A DNA stretch of 64,000 bases from positions 34,982,572 to 35,046,571 of the forward strand of contig CAIIXF020000012.1 in NCBI GenBank assembly GCA_903813345.2, read 5' to 3'. Numbering within the stretch: the first letter of the stretch is position 1; each line of letters opens with the position of its first letter. A program made the translations under genes and the position numbers. Below, piece after piece: positions 13,901 to 26,900 of the stretch. The notes below the pieces were generated by a model. It did no database searches. It saw only the letters and a program-made list of their open reading frames with translations, and had not been told where the DNA came from. This DNA comes from Owenia fusiformis (Eukaryota; Annelida; Polychaeta; Sabellida; Oweniidae).

Positions 13901-16450
13901 TTTGAATTTTTATACCTTTTTTAAACTAACATTTTATTTCAGCAATATGGTTATTACCCAATAATGCAGAGTACGGCGGTTGGCCATCTTCCGGTGAGAT
14001 TGATCTCGTCGAAGCAAGAGGTAAATTATTCTCGTTTTTCGATGAGAGATCTTTCGAGATCTTGTTCTGTCTTTTTCAAACAAAAGCTCAGTATTATCCA
14101 CATACGATAAAAAGATAGGCAGATTCAGGGGTTGATCATAACCGCGACCCGATGATTTTCCGAATTTTCATATAGTTTTAATTTCAAGTTTTTAATTGTT
14201 CTTTGCAATTGACTCATAGTTCATTTGGCCAAACTAAGGTAAGCATATATAACTATATGACACCGGAGAAGGAGGGGGATGTCACTTATTTCGATCACTT
14301 TCCCGCTCATGGAAACATCATAATAATCTAATACAAACCTATCATAGTGTAAAATAGAACCAATACAAAACCGTATAACAACCGATTCTGTTAAACTTCG
14401 ATAGGAAACAGATTCTTGGTGGATTCTGGCGGCAACTCAAAAGGCATTGACAACGCCGCTTCTACCATGCACTGGGGGCCTTTCTGCTGTGAGAACAGAT
14501 ACGACTTAACACACGGCGACAAGTAAGTACACATCCTCCGAGAAATCGGAAAACCTGACCCCCTTTGTGTTATGATATCACCCGGGGATCTCGAAATCAC
14601 TCTATATTTCGTTTAGTGTATATTGTCTCATTCTGGAGTGAACAATACATTGTATTCAAACTGAAGGTTCTATTCCATCTTTGTCTGGTATTTATGGACG
14701 ATAATCTAACACATTTGACCGATCATGTCAGAGCCTCGTTATATTTGAATTTTATTTGATCTCACTTGTGACAATAAGCTTTTAAGGAAATGTATGAGTT
14801 TTGGAAGCTTTAGCATGTGGTCCAGAGAGAGTTGGAATTGCAATTGCAAAATTGATGGAAGTGTATTTGAATATACTCCACTAGCTAGCTCAATGTATTT
14901 TAAGGACGTACTCGTTGTACAAGGAAACCTCTTCCAGAAGAACATCGTAAATTGTGAAGTCTTCGTACACCATGAACGAGATTCTACCTTGTCGGTTTAA
15001 ATTGAACAAACCTTAAACCTTGTAGTAAATGGCTATGCCAACCACAATTCCATTGGTTGTCTTATGTTACATTCTATTTTATAGTTCATACGTTTTTATA
15101 CCATTTTAATCTTTTTTAGGACATTAACATCTGGAACGTTTGGTGATTCCTTCCACACGTATACAATGGAATGGGACGAAAATTCCATTCAGTAAGTAAT
15201 TCTTCTCTTCTAAATATCAAACAGGTGGGTCAGGCAAGATGTTATAACGGACGATGTCAGGATGCTTGAGGATTTTACCCTGACGAAATAAGATTTTTTT
15301 AACACACGTATACCTAGTGTTCCTTCTTTCTATAATCTAAGCAACCCATTTCGAATCTTATGCGCTCCGATTTAAAATACCTCCTAACGAATATGTGGTA
15401 GTGAAAATCTAAACAACATTGGGTCTCGCTTTTGTAACACAGACACCGCTCTGAAGATCTGATGAAGAACAGAGAGCGGCGTCGCTGTTACAAAAGCGAG
15501 GAACTCAAACTGGTAATATAGAGCTTGGCGATGATGCTGGGTGAATACTGATTACATTTTTTGAATAAATAAACGTGGGCTAATTGCATGTGTACGATGA
15601 TGATGGAGAGAGTCGAACAGTTTGTATTACGCTGAGACCAAGTCAACACACGAGGGTGATCAATAAGTAATGGACGCTTTTTTACATAGATGCTTTTTAT
15701 AGATCACCCCTCGTATTAGAGTACACAAAATGACACAGGTGATTATCCTGGCATAATACGTTATTATAACATTGGTCAGCCCAAGCTTATCACCTTTCAT
15801 GTTTAAATATTCAAAGGTTCTGGATAGATGGCGAGAGCATCATGACAGCTGATCCCGGACCAAATGGTTTCTTTAATTTTGGCGGATGGGACCAACGATT
15901 TGGTCCAGAGACTAATCCCTGGCAATACAGTCAAAACAAAATGGCCCCCTTTGATAAACCAGTGAGTATCGTCTACAGGTCCTGTATATATAATATATAT
16001 TAATTTAAAAATAGAAGGTTATTTTACAAAAGTACATCACCTATCTGCGTATTTAATCTGCGTGTTAAAGTTTGGTTATGTTTGGCGATTTTTTTTTACT
16101 TATCCAACTGAGGAAAATCTAAACTAAATTACATGTAAACATTTGCCAAACTAGGGTGAGAAAGGAAGGTAAGAAAGCCGGCCAAGAGTCATCCTCGTGT
16201 GACTTTTCGTAAATTATGTCCAATCTTTTATTTCCAGTTCTACCTGATTATGAACGTGGCAGTCGGAGGTACAAACGGATTCTTTAGTGACGATTTGATA
16301 AACTCCCCCTACCCCAAACCTTGGCTCAACACATCCCCAACTGGACCCAGGGACTTCTGGCTCGCAAAGGATGACTGGTACCCAACGTGGCAGGGCGAAG
16401 ATGCTGCTATGCAGGTTGATTACGTCAGAGTTTGGAAGATGAAAGCCTAA
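7976..16450 (+). CDS. Secreted GH16 beta-1,3-glucanase with N-terminal CBM39-like domain (12 exons)
   Basis: Exons: 7976-8090, 10260-10361, 11115-11243, 11509-11642, 12075-12149, 12655-12715, 13066-13248, 13943-14020, 14405-14522, 15120-15191, 15817-15961 and 16238-16450. All junctions are GT-AG and in phase, giving 474 residues. Residues 1-18 form a signal peptide. About 20-116 match a CBM39 beta-glucan-binding domain (SLVAYHY, VINYWVYV-like 'VVNYWVYVT'). A Ser/Thr/Pro linker (about 117-135) leads to GH16, with ITAGGGGNWEFQYYTNN, WGCERTGS and the active site GEIDLVEA. E285 (nucleophile), D287 and E290 (acid/base) are intact, so it should hydrolyse beta-1,3-glucan, unlike catalytically dead GNBP/beta-GRP relatives. 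'tttatttcacag' just before the ATG suggests a 5'UTR intron. Roles in digestion of laminarin or in immune glucan sensing are both known for this architecture; which one applies here is not shown. Confidence 0.93.
8470..8770. repeat. Cluster of dispersed TCAAGAACCAATCAAATTC repeats
   Basis: Three degenerate copies of the family seen at 5925 lie in GH16 intron 1 immediately upstream of the 85-bp satellite. Each has 'aatcaaattc(c/t)' followed by 'gaagggttagggt' or a near match. Confidence 0.55.
8772..10292 (+). repeat. 85-bp satellite, 18 units, derived from the GH16 intron 1/exon 2 boundary
   Basis: The landmark 'cccctttactaat' recurs every 85 bp from 8786 to 10231. Each unit has about 50 nt of intron end, a 3' splice site ('tgtacattt(c/t)ag'), the first 35 nt of exon 2 (coding ESGISLVAYHY), then 'ggggtcaaataa'. 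Only the last unit continues into real exon 2. If any of the other 17 acceptors were used, the frame would read GVK and then stop. Units are nearly identical; variants are gaatg/ggatg, catgtac/catatac and ttcag/tttag. Units 12, 13 and 18 carry TAG acceptors, the rest CAG. Confidence 0.95.
10538..10680. mobile_element. Palindromic MITE (hairpin) in GH16 intron 2
   Basis: Arms of about 49 bp invert: 'gagtgtatgtactaacccat' near 10569 and 'atgggttagtacatacactc' near 10630. The loop holds 'cgaaggcgaag'. This is a foldback MITE with no coding capacity. Confidence 0.75.
12241..12394. mobile_element. Tc1-type MITE in GH16 intron 5
   Basis: Ends 'cactcccctcaatgcgtttgg' (left, trimmed) and 'ccaaacttattgaggggaatg' (right) invert and are flanked by TA on both sides. 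Related copies lie at 61901, 62680 and 63394. The CTCCCCTCCATAAGTTTGG-like terminus with TA duplication fits Tc1/mariner-derived elements. Confidence 0.6.
13372..13634. mobile_element. CACTGGCGGATCC-ended MITE in GH16 intron 7
   Basis: The left end 'cactggcggatcca' and right end 'tggatccgcg' invert. The interior is rich in GGCCC and A tracts. It is the same family as 25175-25479 and the truncated copy at 48858. Confidence 0.65.
14568..14711 (+). repeat. Solo LTR in GH16 intron 9
   Basis: About 144 bp beginning TGTTATGATATCA and ending 'atggacgataatctaaca' closely resembles the LTRs at about 36490-36610 and 41918-42060 ('cattctggagt', 'tatttatggacgataatct'). No internal region remains, so this is the product of LTR-LTR recombination. 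Flanks 'ctttg' and 'atttg' may be a decayed target duplication. Confidence 0.7.
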
Positions 16451-16551
16451 CACTGATTGGGCAGTGATAGCGTAAAGACCCGGATGTTTAATGGCGACCA
16501 CCTAACAGCCTAATGAACGACAATGGACAATGTGTTGAATCTTGATAAATT

Positions 16552-16557
16552 AATAAA
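16552..16557 (+). terminator. Polyadenylation signal AATAAA for the GH16 gene
   Basis: AATAAA lies 102 nt after the stop codon. A second AATAAA-type motif is near 16700. This is the expected position for 3' end formation. Confidence 0.65.
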
Positions 16558-16559
16558 CT

Positions 16560-17957
16560 ATAAAACTAAGATATGTGATTGTAAAGTGTGTCAAATATTA
16601 CTTATTTTTATCTTTGATTTAGAATAACGTTAATTTTTTATATAGCAACCGATTTACAAAATGTATATATTGACATTTTATTAAGCTCAACAACTGTAAA
16701 ATAAATAGATATGTTTGGATATTATTGCACAAATAATTGACATTGTCTTCTACATTTATCCTACTATCACACCTTAAGTTTAGTTGTCACTGCATTCTCG
16801 AAAACGGGTCGAAACTGTGTACAAACGGATTGGACGTAACCGTTTGAGGTCCATTTACAAACTATATGGACGCACTCGAACGGGTATAAGGTCCTCCAGA
16901 ACTTAAAGCACGCTCAAAATATCCTGATGGTCGTCACGTTCTGCAATTAGAACGATTGACAACGTACATTGTACTTATACGAGCTGGACGTTCTATGAAC
17001 AGAACTGCCGGACTTCAATCCTAGTAGGGACGTTTTCAGAACGAGTTTGATTGTCGGAATAATAAACTATTCTTTTCGGAAATATATTTCTTAAAAAGGT
17101 TTGGCCCCGGAGTAAAGTTCCTCGTCTATAGCCTTCATAAATGGGGTCGTGTTGAATGTTTTTATGAGCTTTAGTTTGGTTGATTTTGAAGGGACAGATT
17201 GAAAACCTTCCAGAACATGCTGCCATTTTTGAACAAATATGAGACAAAATGATGAATTGTGTATTTGCGTCACTCATACTATGAACGCTAATAATATTAA
17301 TAAATCAATAGATGTCCTTTGGATATTTTTGTACGTCAGAATTTTACTCTAGTTTCGAATGTGTCATTTTTCAAACACATAATACACACTATTAATGACG
17401 CCATCGATGCAAAACTAGGGCCGATCAAGAGTCAGCTTGACCAGCTCAAAGCTGAAAATGATAACCTTAAATCCAAGTTAACCCCAGATGAAACAAATGG
17501 CATCTCTGAGGAATCACAACGAGCAATATTCGAAGGAGAACAGTATTTTCTAGCTTTGTGTAAAATTATAATCTGCAACTTAACTTATAAGTGCGAGAAA
17601 ACAAAAAACTCGTAACCAGGAAGTTCATCCATTTTGTTCCATTGATGTTCCGTCAAAGTAACTAGTTGTGGAACAGTGTTTAGAATAGAGTACTAAATTA
17701 TTTTGTTTACCGAGGTTGTTGCTACTATGCATTTTGCCAGAGAATTATTACGAGAAATCAATTGTTGTACCAATATACAAATAATGTTGTTATCATAGAA
17801 ACAGGACAATATTCTAAGGAATTCTAAGTACGGTAGATTAAGCCTTATGTCTGTATACGTAACAATGTAATTTTGTGTCAGTTCAGACATAAAAAGTTAC
17901 CATGACAATATAGACAATTGATAATACAATTTGTAAACATGGAGAGGTCACAAAAAT
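16560..17957. other. Intergenic region between GH16 and PLA2 gene 1
   Basis: No complete gene is visible. A frame at about 17390-17540 encodes a short coiled-coil-like stretch (AKLGPIKSQLDQLKAEND), which resembles the coiled coil of LINE ORF1 proteins. It has no start or partner exons that I can support, so it is most likely a retroelement fragment. Confidence 0.35.
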
Positions 17958-18071
17958 ATAAATTGTGAAATATATATGAGTTAGGTAGGCACATTTTATT
18001 TAGGTGGCCCAGATATTTTAGTGTATATTTGCAATTTTGATAACAGCGGTGAACTGTGTAATGACGTTGCT

Positions 18072-19812
18072 ATGTCGAGACGACTATTCCTAGTCATTGG
18101 GCTACTGATCGTATCGAAAGAAATCTCCCAAACAATGAGATATCAAGGATGGCTACATGAGTCTTCGAATGGAAAACATTCTTCATACTTGATTGGTGGA
18201 GCGCTGGGGTCACGTGCAGAAAAACAACGGAACGTGGTTGGTGGAGAGTCCCGATCACGTGACATGCAATCTAGATATACGATCAATGCGGAAGATATGG
18301 ATACAAAGTGCGAATTATTATCGAAGCTAGATGTCATACTCAATCAATTACAATACAGAAAAGGGTCATATAGAAGACATGGAAAACAGCTTTTGTCAGA
18401 TTACCTTAAAGCAAAAATGGCGTTACACTTTGATAATAAAATGAAACGTTTATTGACATATGATCTGTTTAAAAACTTAGCCAAACATTACGGATTCATT
18501 CGGGCAAAACAAGATTGCAGAAAATATGCTGAATACGTATTGAAGTATTCTAGGCGAACAATTTACCGGGATAATACATCTTCAACGAATCGACGCATGA
18601 AACGTTTTTCGTTCATGTATCCAGGGACGAAATGGTGTGGACCGGGACACATTGCCCGGGGGCTAAGTGACCTGGGTCCTTTAAGATCAATTGATATGTG
18701 CTGTAGGGCGCACGATCTCTGTCCGAGATCAATTGACACGTGGGAGACGAAATACAACGTGTTTAACTACCGGTTATACAGAATAAGTGACTGTGCATGC
18801 GATGATAAGTAAGTAAAACATAAGCTCGGGAACATCCGAAACTCCGAATCGATTTAAAGGTGCAGGGGCGGGGGCATTCAACGACCATCGACCAGTGTCG
18901 AAATATATTTAAGTTTGGATATTTCATCAAGACTAACATAATTATATTTTTATTATCTACAAAGAAACCCCCCCGGATGAACATTATTTCAGCTAATATT
19001 CCTCTTGAAACGTGGTGAATCTTAGAAATATATAAGTAGAACACCCTTTGAGTGTGTTTTTCTTGCTCCTTTTTTACAGTATTTGGTTCGCTCCCTTTGG
19101 CACCTGTAGTTAGATATTTAGCTACAATACGATGTTTTAATAATTCTAAAATGATTATTGAGATTCAATAGCAAATGCGAGACCCCTCTTTAAGAAACAC
19201 ATTAATAAATGAAGTAAATTAGTTTATAACAAATTTCATTTGTTGCTGACATTCAAACACTTTTGTATTGATTATCAATTGGCATTATATATTTCAATCC
19301 TTCACATTGTTTTATGTTGGTTTGCAGTCTGGTGATTATTGTTTACAGATATGACATTTTAGCTTTTATTCCTGTGGATTTTTACAATATTTTTATAGAG
19401 AAGAGAAGGGGGGAAGGATGGTTACTGTATGTTTTCAGATTAGTGACAACATTTTTGTCACCACCACAAGTGATGATATAGTGTTATAGTTTTTTGTGTG
19501 GACGTTGTTCGGCGTTAGGCGTTCAGCGGTCGACGCGGTCTGTAACATATGGCAATTGAAGACATTTTGCCCGTTAATGCCTTGTATCTGTATTTTGCCT
19601 GTTGCAGGTTTCGTCAGTGTCTCCAATCGTTGAAAGACGAAGTGGCGGATGAAATTGGGAATATGTATTTTAACACACTCGAGGCAATCTGCTTTGTTCT
19701 ACGAAAAACGCCTAAATGCGTCGAACACACCTTATTTGGGGCATGTAATAAATACAGTGAGGACGCCAGCAGCATTCACGCCGATCTTAAGGACTCTAAA
19801 GCATACGTGTAA
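18072..19812 (+). CDS. Secreted group III phospholipase A2, paralogue 1 (2 coding exons)
   Basis: Exons 18072-18808 and 19608-19812, split in phase 2 (GATGATAA|GTAAGT, TTGCAG|G), give 313 residues. The start MSRRLFLVIGLLIV is chosen because it opens a signal peptide and aligns with the start of paralogue 2; an in-frame ATG-type extension to 18021 is less likely. A long Lys/Arg-rich propeptide ends in the dibasic site RRMKR, followed by the mature domain: FSFMYPGTKWCGPG (Ca loop), CCRAHDLCP (catalytic H214) and CDDKF (catalytic D244). Many Cys follow. The family hydrolyses the sn-2 ester of phospholipids outside the cell. It could be digestive, immune or venom-like; the sequence does not decide. 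Confidence 0.9.
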
Positions 19813-19855
19813 AATATATAACTTTGTAACTATATATATTTGTAAACTATTAAAG

Positions 19856-19861
19856 AATAAA
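19856..19861 (+). terminator. Polyadenylation signal for PLA2 gene 1
   Basis: AATAAA lies 44 nt after the stop codon. The adjacent sequence is A/T-rich. Confidence 0.65.
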
Positions 19862-20039
19862 AAGTGAAATGACTCAACTTTTGAGATTGCCCTTTAGCAC
19901 TGGCTTGTTTTCAAACTAGGATCCGTTTCGGTAACAAAATGTCGGAAACTTGACGTTACGATTTTTTCTTCGAGTTGTAGGCAAAATATCCACAGTATTT
20001 CTTCCACAGCATTTCTGATAAAGAATTGCAACTTTTGAA

Positions 20040-20450
20040 AAGCCCCTAACAATTTCGTTTTGAACCTTCACAGACACGATTTTAGGACGAAAAATCCAAA
20101 ATGGCCGCCTTAACATTTACCAAGAATGCCGAAACACTAATCAGTTCTAAACTTTTATAGGTAGAAACATCCCTGAGAATTTTAAATGAATCCCTCAAAC
20201 GGTTTGGCTGGAAACCTGTAGACAAGCCTTGACAGACAAGATTTTAGGACGAAAAATCCAAAATGGCCGTCTTAACATTTACCCAGAATGCAAAAAACTA
20301 ATCAGTTCTAAACTTTCATAGGTAGAAACATCCCTGAGAATTTCAAAGGAATCCCTCCAACGGTTTGGCTGGAAACCTATAGACAAGTAGGATTATTCGG
20401 GACGCCCGCCCAACCACCCGCCCGGCAAACTGATTACACATGTTACAATA
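20040..20450. repeat. Short copy of the ~160-bp 'AAAATGGCCGCC' array family
   Basis: About two and a half units contain 'gattttaggacgaaaaatcc', 'aaaatggccg(c/t)cttaacattt' and 'aactaatcagttctaaa'. These match the larger array at 31,400-32,470. The block ends in C-rich 'cgcccgcccaaccacccgcc'. The rest of 19870-20880 shows no gene. Confidence 0.7.
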
Positions 20451-20885
20451 TAGCACCTTAGGGTGCGATAAAAACAAAAATTCAAGATTTTGCTTTTAAT
20501 TAATGATATAACAAAACAAGAGATATCAACCTTCAAATCTATTTTTAGTATATTGAAGGTATACTTATTAAGAAAATATGTTTAACAGCATGTAAATGTT
20601 CATTTAACAGTCCGTCCCATGGACTGATCTTTGCAATTCGCCTAAGGCTTTTATTTCAAATGGGAGGTAAAATTTGTTCCGATGATATGCGGAAAAATTG
20701 ACAACATGACAATTCAACACGATCTGATCCTAGATACTTCCCCTGACATAAATAAGCAAGTGGAAAATGCATACTAAAACAATAGTCAATAAAATTATCG
20801 TGCATTGAATCGTTAGAATAATATGCTTAACATTTAGCAGCATCATGAAATCATGATAAATCTAAACACATATCATGTCCGATAC

Positions 20886-20892
20886 TATAAAA
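20886..20892 (+). promoter_or_regulatory. Candidate TATA box of the Cys-rich gene
   Basis: TATAAAA lies 68-74 nt upstream of the signal-peptide ATG at 20960, which leaves room for a short 5'UTR. This is position-based inference. Confidence 0.45.
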
Positions 20893-20959
20893 TTTACGGT
20901 ATGAATGTATAACTAGTTAACCTTTTCCATCATTCAAGTGATAAAACATTGACATCAAC

Positions 20960-23900
20960 ATGAGAAGTATCGTCGTATTTGCCGCTTTAGGAATAATAGG
21001 TGAGTCTAAACAATAATTTGATTACTCAACATAAATGATAATTTTCATTAAGTTGAAGAAAAATGATTGTCTGAATCTCATTTACATCGCATTTGATGTT
21101 TCTATTATTGTATCAACTTTCAAGTGAAGTGATCGCATAGCATCGCATATTTTCAATATTCAAGAAAATGTCAAAAAGCTTTTCATTGTTTTTAAAGCTT
21201 TTTGAAATAGTTTTGGATTTAGTAATCTCTTTTCAATTGAAATGACGAAAGGGGGTGATATCTTTCCTTTATCTTTTCACGTGTATTATAAAGGGGTTAA
21301 ACGTTGGTTTTGTTTTTGACTGGTTAAATATAATGCATTGAAAAAAGGTTTAAAATATGTATTTTGTAAAAAGGGGTATTCGGACAAACATGTGAAAAGA
21401 AATGTGAGGCGACATGTGAGCAGAAATGTGCGAATAAATGCCAAAGTAAAGTGAAACCATCTAGATGTGGAGGACCTTGCAAATTCTCCACTGAATGCAA
21501 ATACGAATGTTGGTGTAATCTGGGAATATGTGAACCTATGAAAGATATTGGGGAAAATTGCACGAAGAATGATGAATGTAAAGGTCTTTCCAATTGTGTG
21601 CCATATGGAAATGGTAAATTGAGGATCATCTTGTGCACGCTCTTTTCTTTTTATTGTGTAAATGCAAGATTACTTAATCATTTTAGAAATCGAAGTCAAA
21701 AACCATCAGAATCAAAATATGAAGAAATGCTTTTAAACCACTAATGCAATGCAAAGAGCTAATGTTTGAAAATAATATCAGAGTAAACTATCAATTGTCA
21801 ACTTTAAAATTTATGATGAATATTCATAGGAATATGTGAGGAGACATGCAGAATTGACAGTGATTGCTTACGATACGAGAATGGCAAAAGCAAGTATTGT
21901 ACTGTTGGAGGCTTTGCGGGAACACAGAAAGGCAAATGTGAGATGAAACATGAGCTAGGGTATCGCTGTGCAAGAAGCCCAGAATGTTCAGGGAAAATGT
22001 ATTGCAGGAATGGTCAATGTCAAGGTAAGAATGTATGTTATATAATATTGCATTGATTTCTTTATATTATATTATATTCTATTTTATTGTATTATATTAT
22101 ATTTATTATACAGGGTGGGCCAAAAACGCCACTTTTTTTCAAAATGCTATAACTTTTTTAATTTTTGATATTAAATCATAATTTCCCTACCAAATGAAAC
22201 TTGAGGTTGTTATCTAGCCATCTATCATGAATTATACAATTTTACTTGAATACAATATGTCACCAGGGTCTCACATAAACATGTGGTATGCCATGAGAAA
22301 TAAGCATAATTTGCAAAATGTTCCTGAACTGATACGGCCTGATGATCGCCAAGCTAATAGAGATTTTACATTTTGGCATGCTATCTCCTGATACCTTGGT
22401 GAACTAAGATGAACGAAGGTCATGTGATCATTTATATCCAATCAGAATGCATTTCTGCCACATAGCGATAGCATAGTCACTGTATGTACAGAGATCGCCT
22501 AATATTAAAAGTGGGTGATCAAAGACTCGACAAGATGCGCAAAATCCAAAATGTCGGAGGAAAGGTATGTTTGTTTGTCTTCTCTTTACCAGTTTAAAGT
22601 CATTTTACCTACAGATGGTATTCCATATGCTGTATAAGAGACTCAAGATTCATTTGGTAACAGGATTCGGTGATTAAATCAACCGAAATACCTGAACTGA
22701 GTTGATAAAAGAAGAAAAATCAAAAACCCGTCGAACGAAAATGTATTTTTCACCAAATTTTCTGTTTTTAGATTGCCAAAACCTCAAAACCAGTATCATC
22801 TATGGTTAATATACATAAAACTTAACATTACATGCATATCAGACGTTCCAACTCCCCTTCAGTATCGAGTGAGGAGGATGTTATGAAAAAAATTATGATC
22901 AGCCAAGTGAGTGATTTTACCATGTGGATTCTAATGATATGTTCTTTGCATTTCAGAGTGGTTGAATTTGCATGTTTCTATTGTCCTTCACTACGAACTG
23001 TTAAATTTCAAAACATTATAAATCGCCTTATAGAACACCATGAAGATGAAGAGATGAAGATGAGAACGATTATTGAAAATAGAGGCAAATTTAGAATGAT
23101 TACAAGAAATTTCTCTGGAATAATACCAAATTAAGTGAAATCAATAAATAAACACATAATTGTAGAAAGTGATGAATTTATGACAATTTCAGTGATTGAC
23201 AATAATCGAATGAAATCATCCAAAATATCTGATTGAACTTTTCCTCAGTCCCATCCACATAACGTTGTCTAGAATAGCATAGTATTTATTTCACACTTTG
23301 TTTCTCTAAAAACGCCTACTGGGCGTTTATTTTGCATTCGATTACATACAATTCTAACATTTTCAAGCTAATCACCTATACACCTTACATGAAAATTGAT
23401 CAATAAATCTTCTGAATATTGAACTATAGAGCAGCTTTCCCCTATACCTATCATTTACATATGACCCAAGTTAGCCACCTCGTGGTGAAACTGGGAACTG
23501 ACTACTGGCATCTACTGAAGGTCATTACATTTTTATATAACTTATTGATACCTTGCTGCAAAAGAATGATTTAACTCCCCAATGAAATAGATAGTGTACA
23601 ATTCAGATTTAATAAGTTTATTATGAGACCCCATGTTCATAACAACCACAATCATGAAAATGGGTGATACATTGACATACATTTTCATTTATGATTTATT
23701 CAATTCTTGCATTACAATTCGACAATCATCTTGGATGCCAAGGTGTACAGTTTTCATACCTTGGAATCAAAGGGTAAAATAAATGGACTGAAATGTGACT
23801 TTAAAAAACTGTTCCATTTATAAGGTGTTACGCTTCAAGATGTTTTTCTATTAGCAGTGTACAGTGTACATATCGTATTGTATTCAAACAAAGACAGAAT

Positions 23901-26900
23901 AACAAAATATACGCATACAGTGACCATTTAATCGAATGAATCAATGAACGGTGATGTACATGTTTATTTAATTTGGACATACATTTTGCATGAAACCCCA
24001 TTTTTCTTCTCTTTAAAGCATATAGTTGTGGGTGTATGATCTGCTGAAACTCACGCTATAGGCTGATCCATTCATTTCTGTGTTAAAATATTTATTCCAT
24101 GTTATTTAAGAGGAAACGTGAACTTTATCATGGTCAAATGGAAGCCCAAATCCCTACCTAAGTATAAAAAATTAAAGCGAGTAAAAATCTTCTCTTGTTT
24201 TTGATATTTTAAAGCTTTTTAAATAAAACAGCACATATTATATCGCATTTATATCTTTACATCGTAAAATCGATCACATATACGAAAAATGGTCAAAGTA
24301 ATATAAATTTTTCAAAGCATATGGGTGTTCTTGTGCCTACAAAACCTTATTGAATCACCAGTAGCGTGTAATATGAACACAAATAAATCTTTTAAAAATA
24401 ACCGTTTAACGATATTTGAATTTTGCGCATCTTGTCGAGTCTTTGATCACCCACTTTTAATACTAGGCGATCTCTGTACATACAGTGATAGTGATCCAAA
24501 GCTGAACCAAGGTGTAGGAAGGGTTTATATTATCATATAGAAGGGGTGCACTGACTACGGTAAAGTCAGATGCCGTTGTCACAAATGGCTGACACCGGTT
24601 CGTATTCGATTTGATTTTCACGAATTATAAGTTCAATAGAGCACGTATATTAAATTCATTTGGCACACGAATCTTCTACCATCTAAATAAAACCTTCAAT
24701 TTAACCGATCAAGATATGGCATGGGACAACGGATACTGTAAAAATGACAACGGTAAATGTGGGTCAAATGTGCTCTAAAATTGAGCTGACAACGGTAATA
24801 TTTGACAACGGTATCTAGAAAGACAACGGTAATGTAACGCTAGAAACATTGAATTTTTATGGTTTGACTCTACGTTACAAATATCGAGTCGCGATTCACT
24901 TCCTAAACGCCAGATGGGGTAGGGATGACTTTTTATACAGAAAACCAAATCACTAACAGTAACCGCTAGTGTCCCTACGCAGGACTATATCTTTATAATT
25001 ATGTCAATGAGTTGCAAACGCTGCACTGAAACGGGTCAAGACATCGTTGACTTCTGTTTATGTAACTTATTTAGAAAGGTTGATATATCGAGTGATTCAA
25101 AAAATGTAATCGCATTTGAACGATAATTTCATCTCAATTATAGCTATCTCATTTTAAGCCCAAGAACTGCCTTCTATGGCGGATCCGGAGGGGGGGGGGC
25201 CCATGGGGCCCGGGCCCCACCCCCTAAGGTTGGCCCAGAAAAAAAAAGTTGGGCCCAAAAAGATTTTAGGCCAAAAAGGGCCTTTAGGCCCCAAAAAGTG
25301 GGCCTTTTGGTCATTATTGGGCCTTCTAAGGCCTTATTTTTTTAATTTTAGGCCAAATTTTGAAGAAAATGGGCCTCAAATTTTCAAAATTTGGGTCCAC
25401 TTTTCGGTTTTAGGGGCCCAAATTTTTTTTCTCTGACCTCAAATTGGCCCCCCCCCTGTTGGTTCCTGGATCCGCCACTGGCCTTGGTCACATTTGCGCC
25501 GATTTTCAGCACGGCGTCCGGCCGATTGAGTATTTTGTTCAAAATTGAATACAATATTGAACAAAACACTCAATCGGCCGGGCGCCGGCCGATGGATCGG
25601 AGCATATGTGACCAATGCATTCAGAAGTAATTTGGATAGAGACTCAGTAAAATAGGCTAGCCATTAGACAAACTGAAATGTATTTTGATTTTGATGAACT
25701 AGTAAGACCGGAATTAAAGTACTCAATTGAAGTTTATCCAGGCCCATAGCAAGAATTTAAAAAAATCTAGGTGCCGTGAATTCGTACGATCCGCGAGGCG
25801 ATCCGGATAAATTTCGCTATTTTCGGCTTTTATAGCCCATTTATTTCATTTACATACACAATATACATAATAATATATTAAAGTAGAAAAATTTGCGCCG
25901 GAAAAAAGGAAAATAAAGGTAGATGTCACATTGGTAAGGAGTTTTTTTTTCATTTTTAACATAGTTTATAAGTTATATACTCTTTCAAAGAGTTTAATCG
26001 TAACTTATTTTGAACTTTTCGGTCTTATTCTCTTATATTAAAATTCCAAATGTGTTATGTATTAAATTTTCCAATATATATTTTCCATAATTTAGCCTAT
26101 TTATTATTAGGTTCTGTTTGTGTGAGCTTTGTGATCCATTTGATTTTTAGGTTTTCTATGTAGGATTTGAGATGGACCATTTTCAGTCCACTTTCTTCTC
26201 TGTTTCCCATCATTGAACGTCGTGCTATCTTATCTTGTTTGTTGCTCCATATAAATTTATAGAAGCTTGACTCTATGTCTTGAATAAGGTCTTCTTTTGG
26301 CATTGGTATAACTGTTGCCATGTAAGTAATTTGGGAAAGAAGTAAAGATTTAACTAAGGTGATTTTTCCAAGTGGAGTAATGTCTCTTCCTTCCCATGAC
26401 TTAATTATGTCTTTAATTCTCTTTTTAGCTTTTGGGTAACTCAGGTCTGCAATGAGTTGTCTGTTTGATAAAGGTATTGTGATCCCAAGCATGGTTACTT
26501 TATCTGCTGTAAATTTAATATTTAGTTTTCTACATGTTTGTTGTGTCTGTTGTTGTGCTTCTGGTTCTAAGCTCATATCTCCAATAATACCGACATCTGT
26601 TTTGTTTTTGTTTATTGACCTAAGTAACAGTGTAGTGTCATCAGCGTATTGGGATATTTTTATTTCTGTGTCATCAGCTTTGATTCTTTCTATTCATATA
26701 TCTTGTCTTACTGCCTCTGCTAATATTTCAGGACATAGAATGAATAGGTATGGGCTCAGTGGGCACCCTTGGCGTACTCCTCTTGAGACGTGAAAGTAGT
26801 CGCATGTGTAATCATTATTTATTACGGTGTTTACTGCATTTTTATAGAATGTCTGGACCAATTAACATATATCTGGTCCAAAATTAAAGTACACGAGAGT

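Noticed and set aside
25176-25630. Gly/Pro/Lys-rich frames
   Set aside because: They cover the poly-G/GGCCC interior of a MITE and are not coding.
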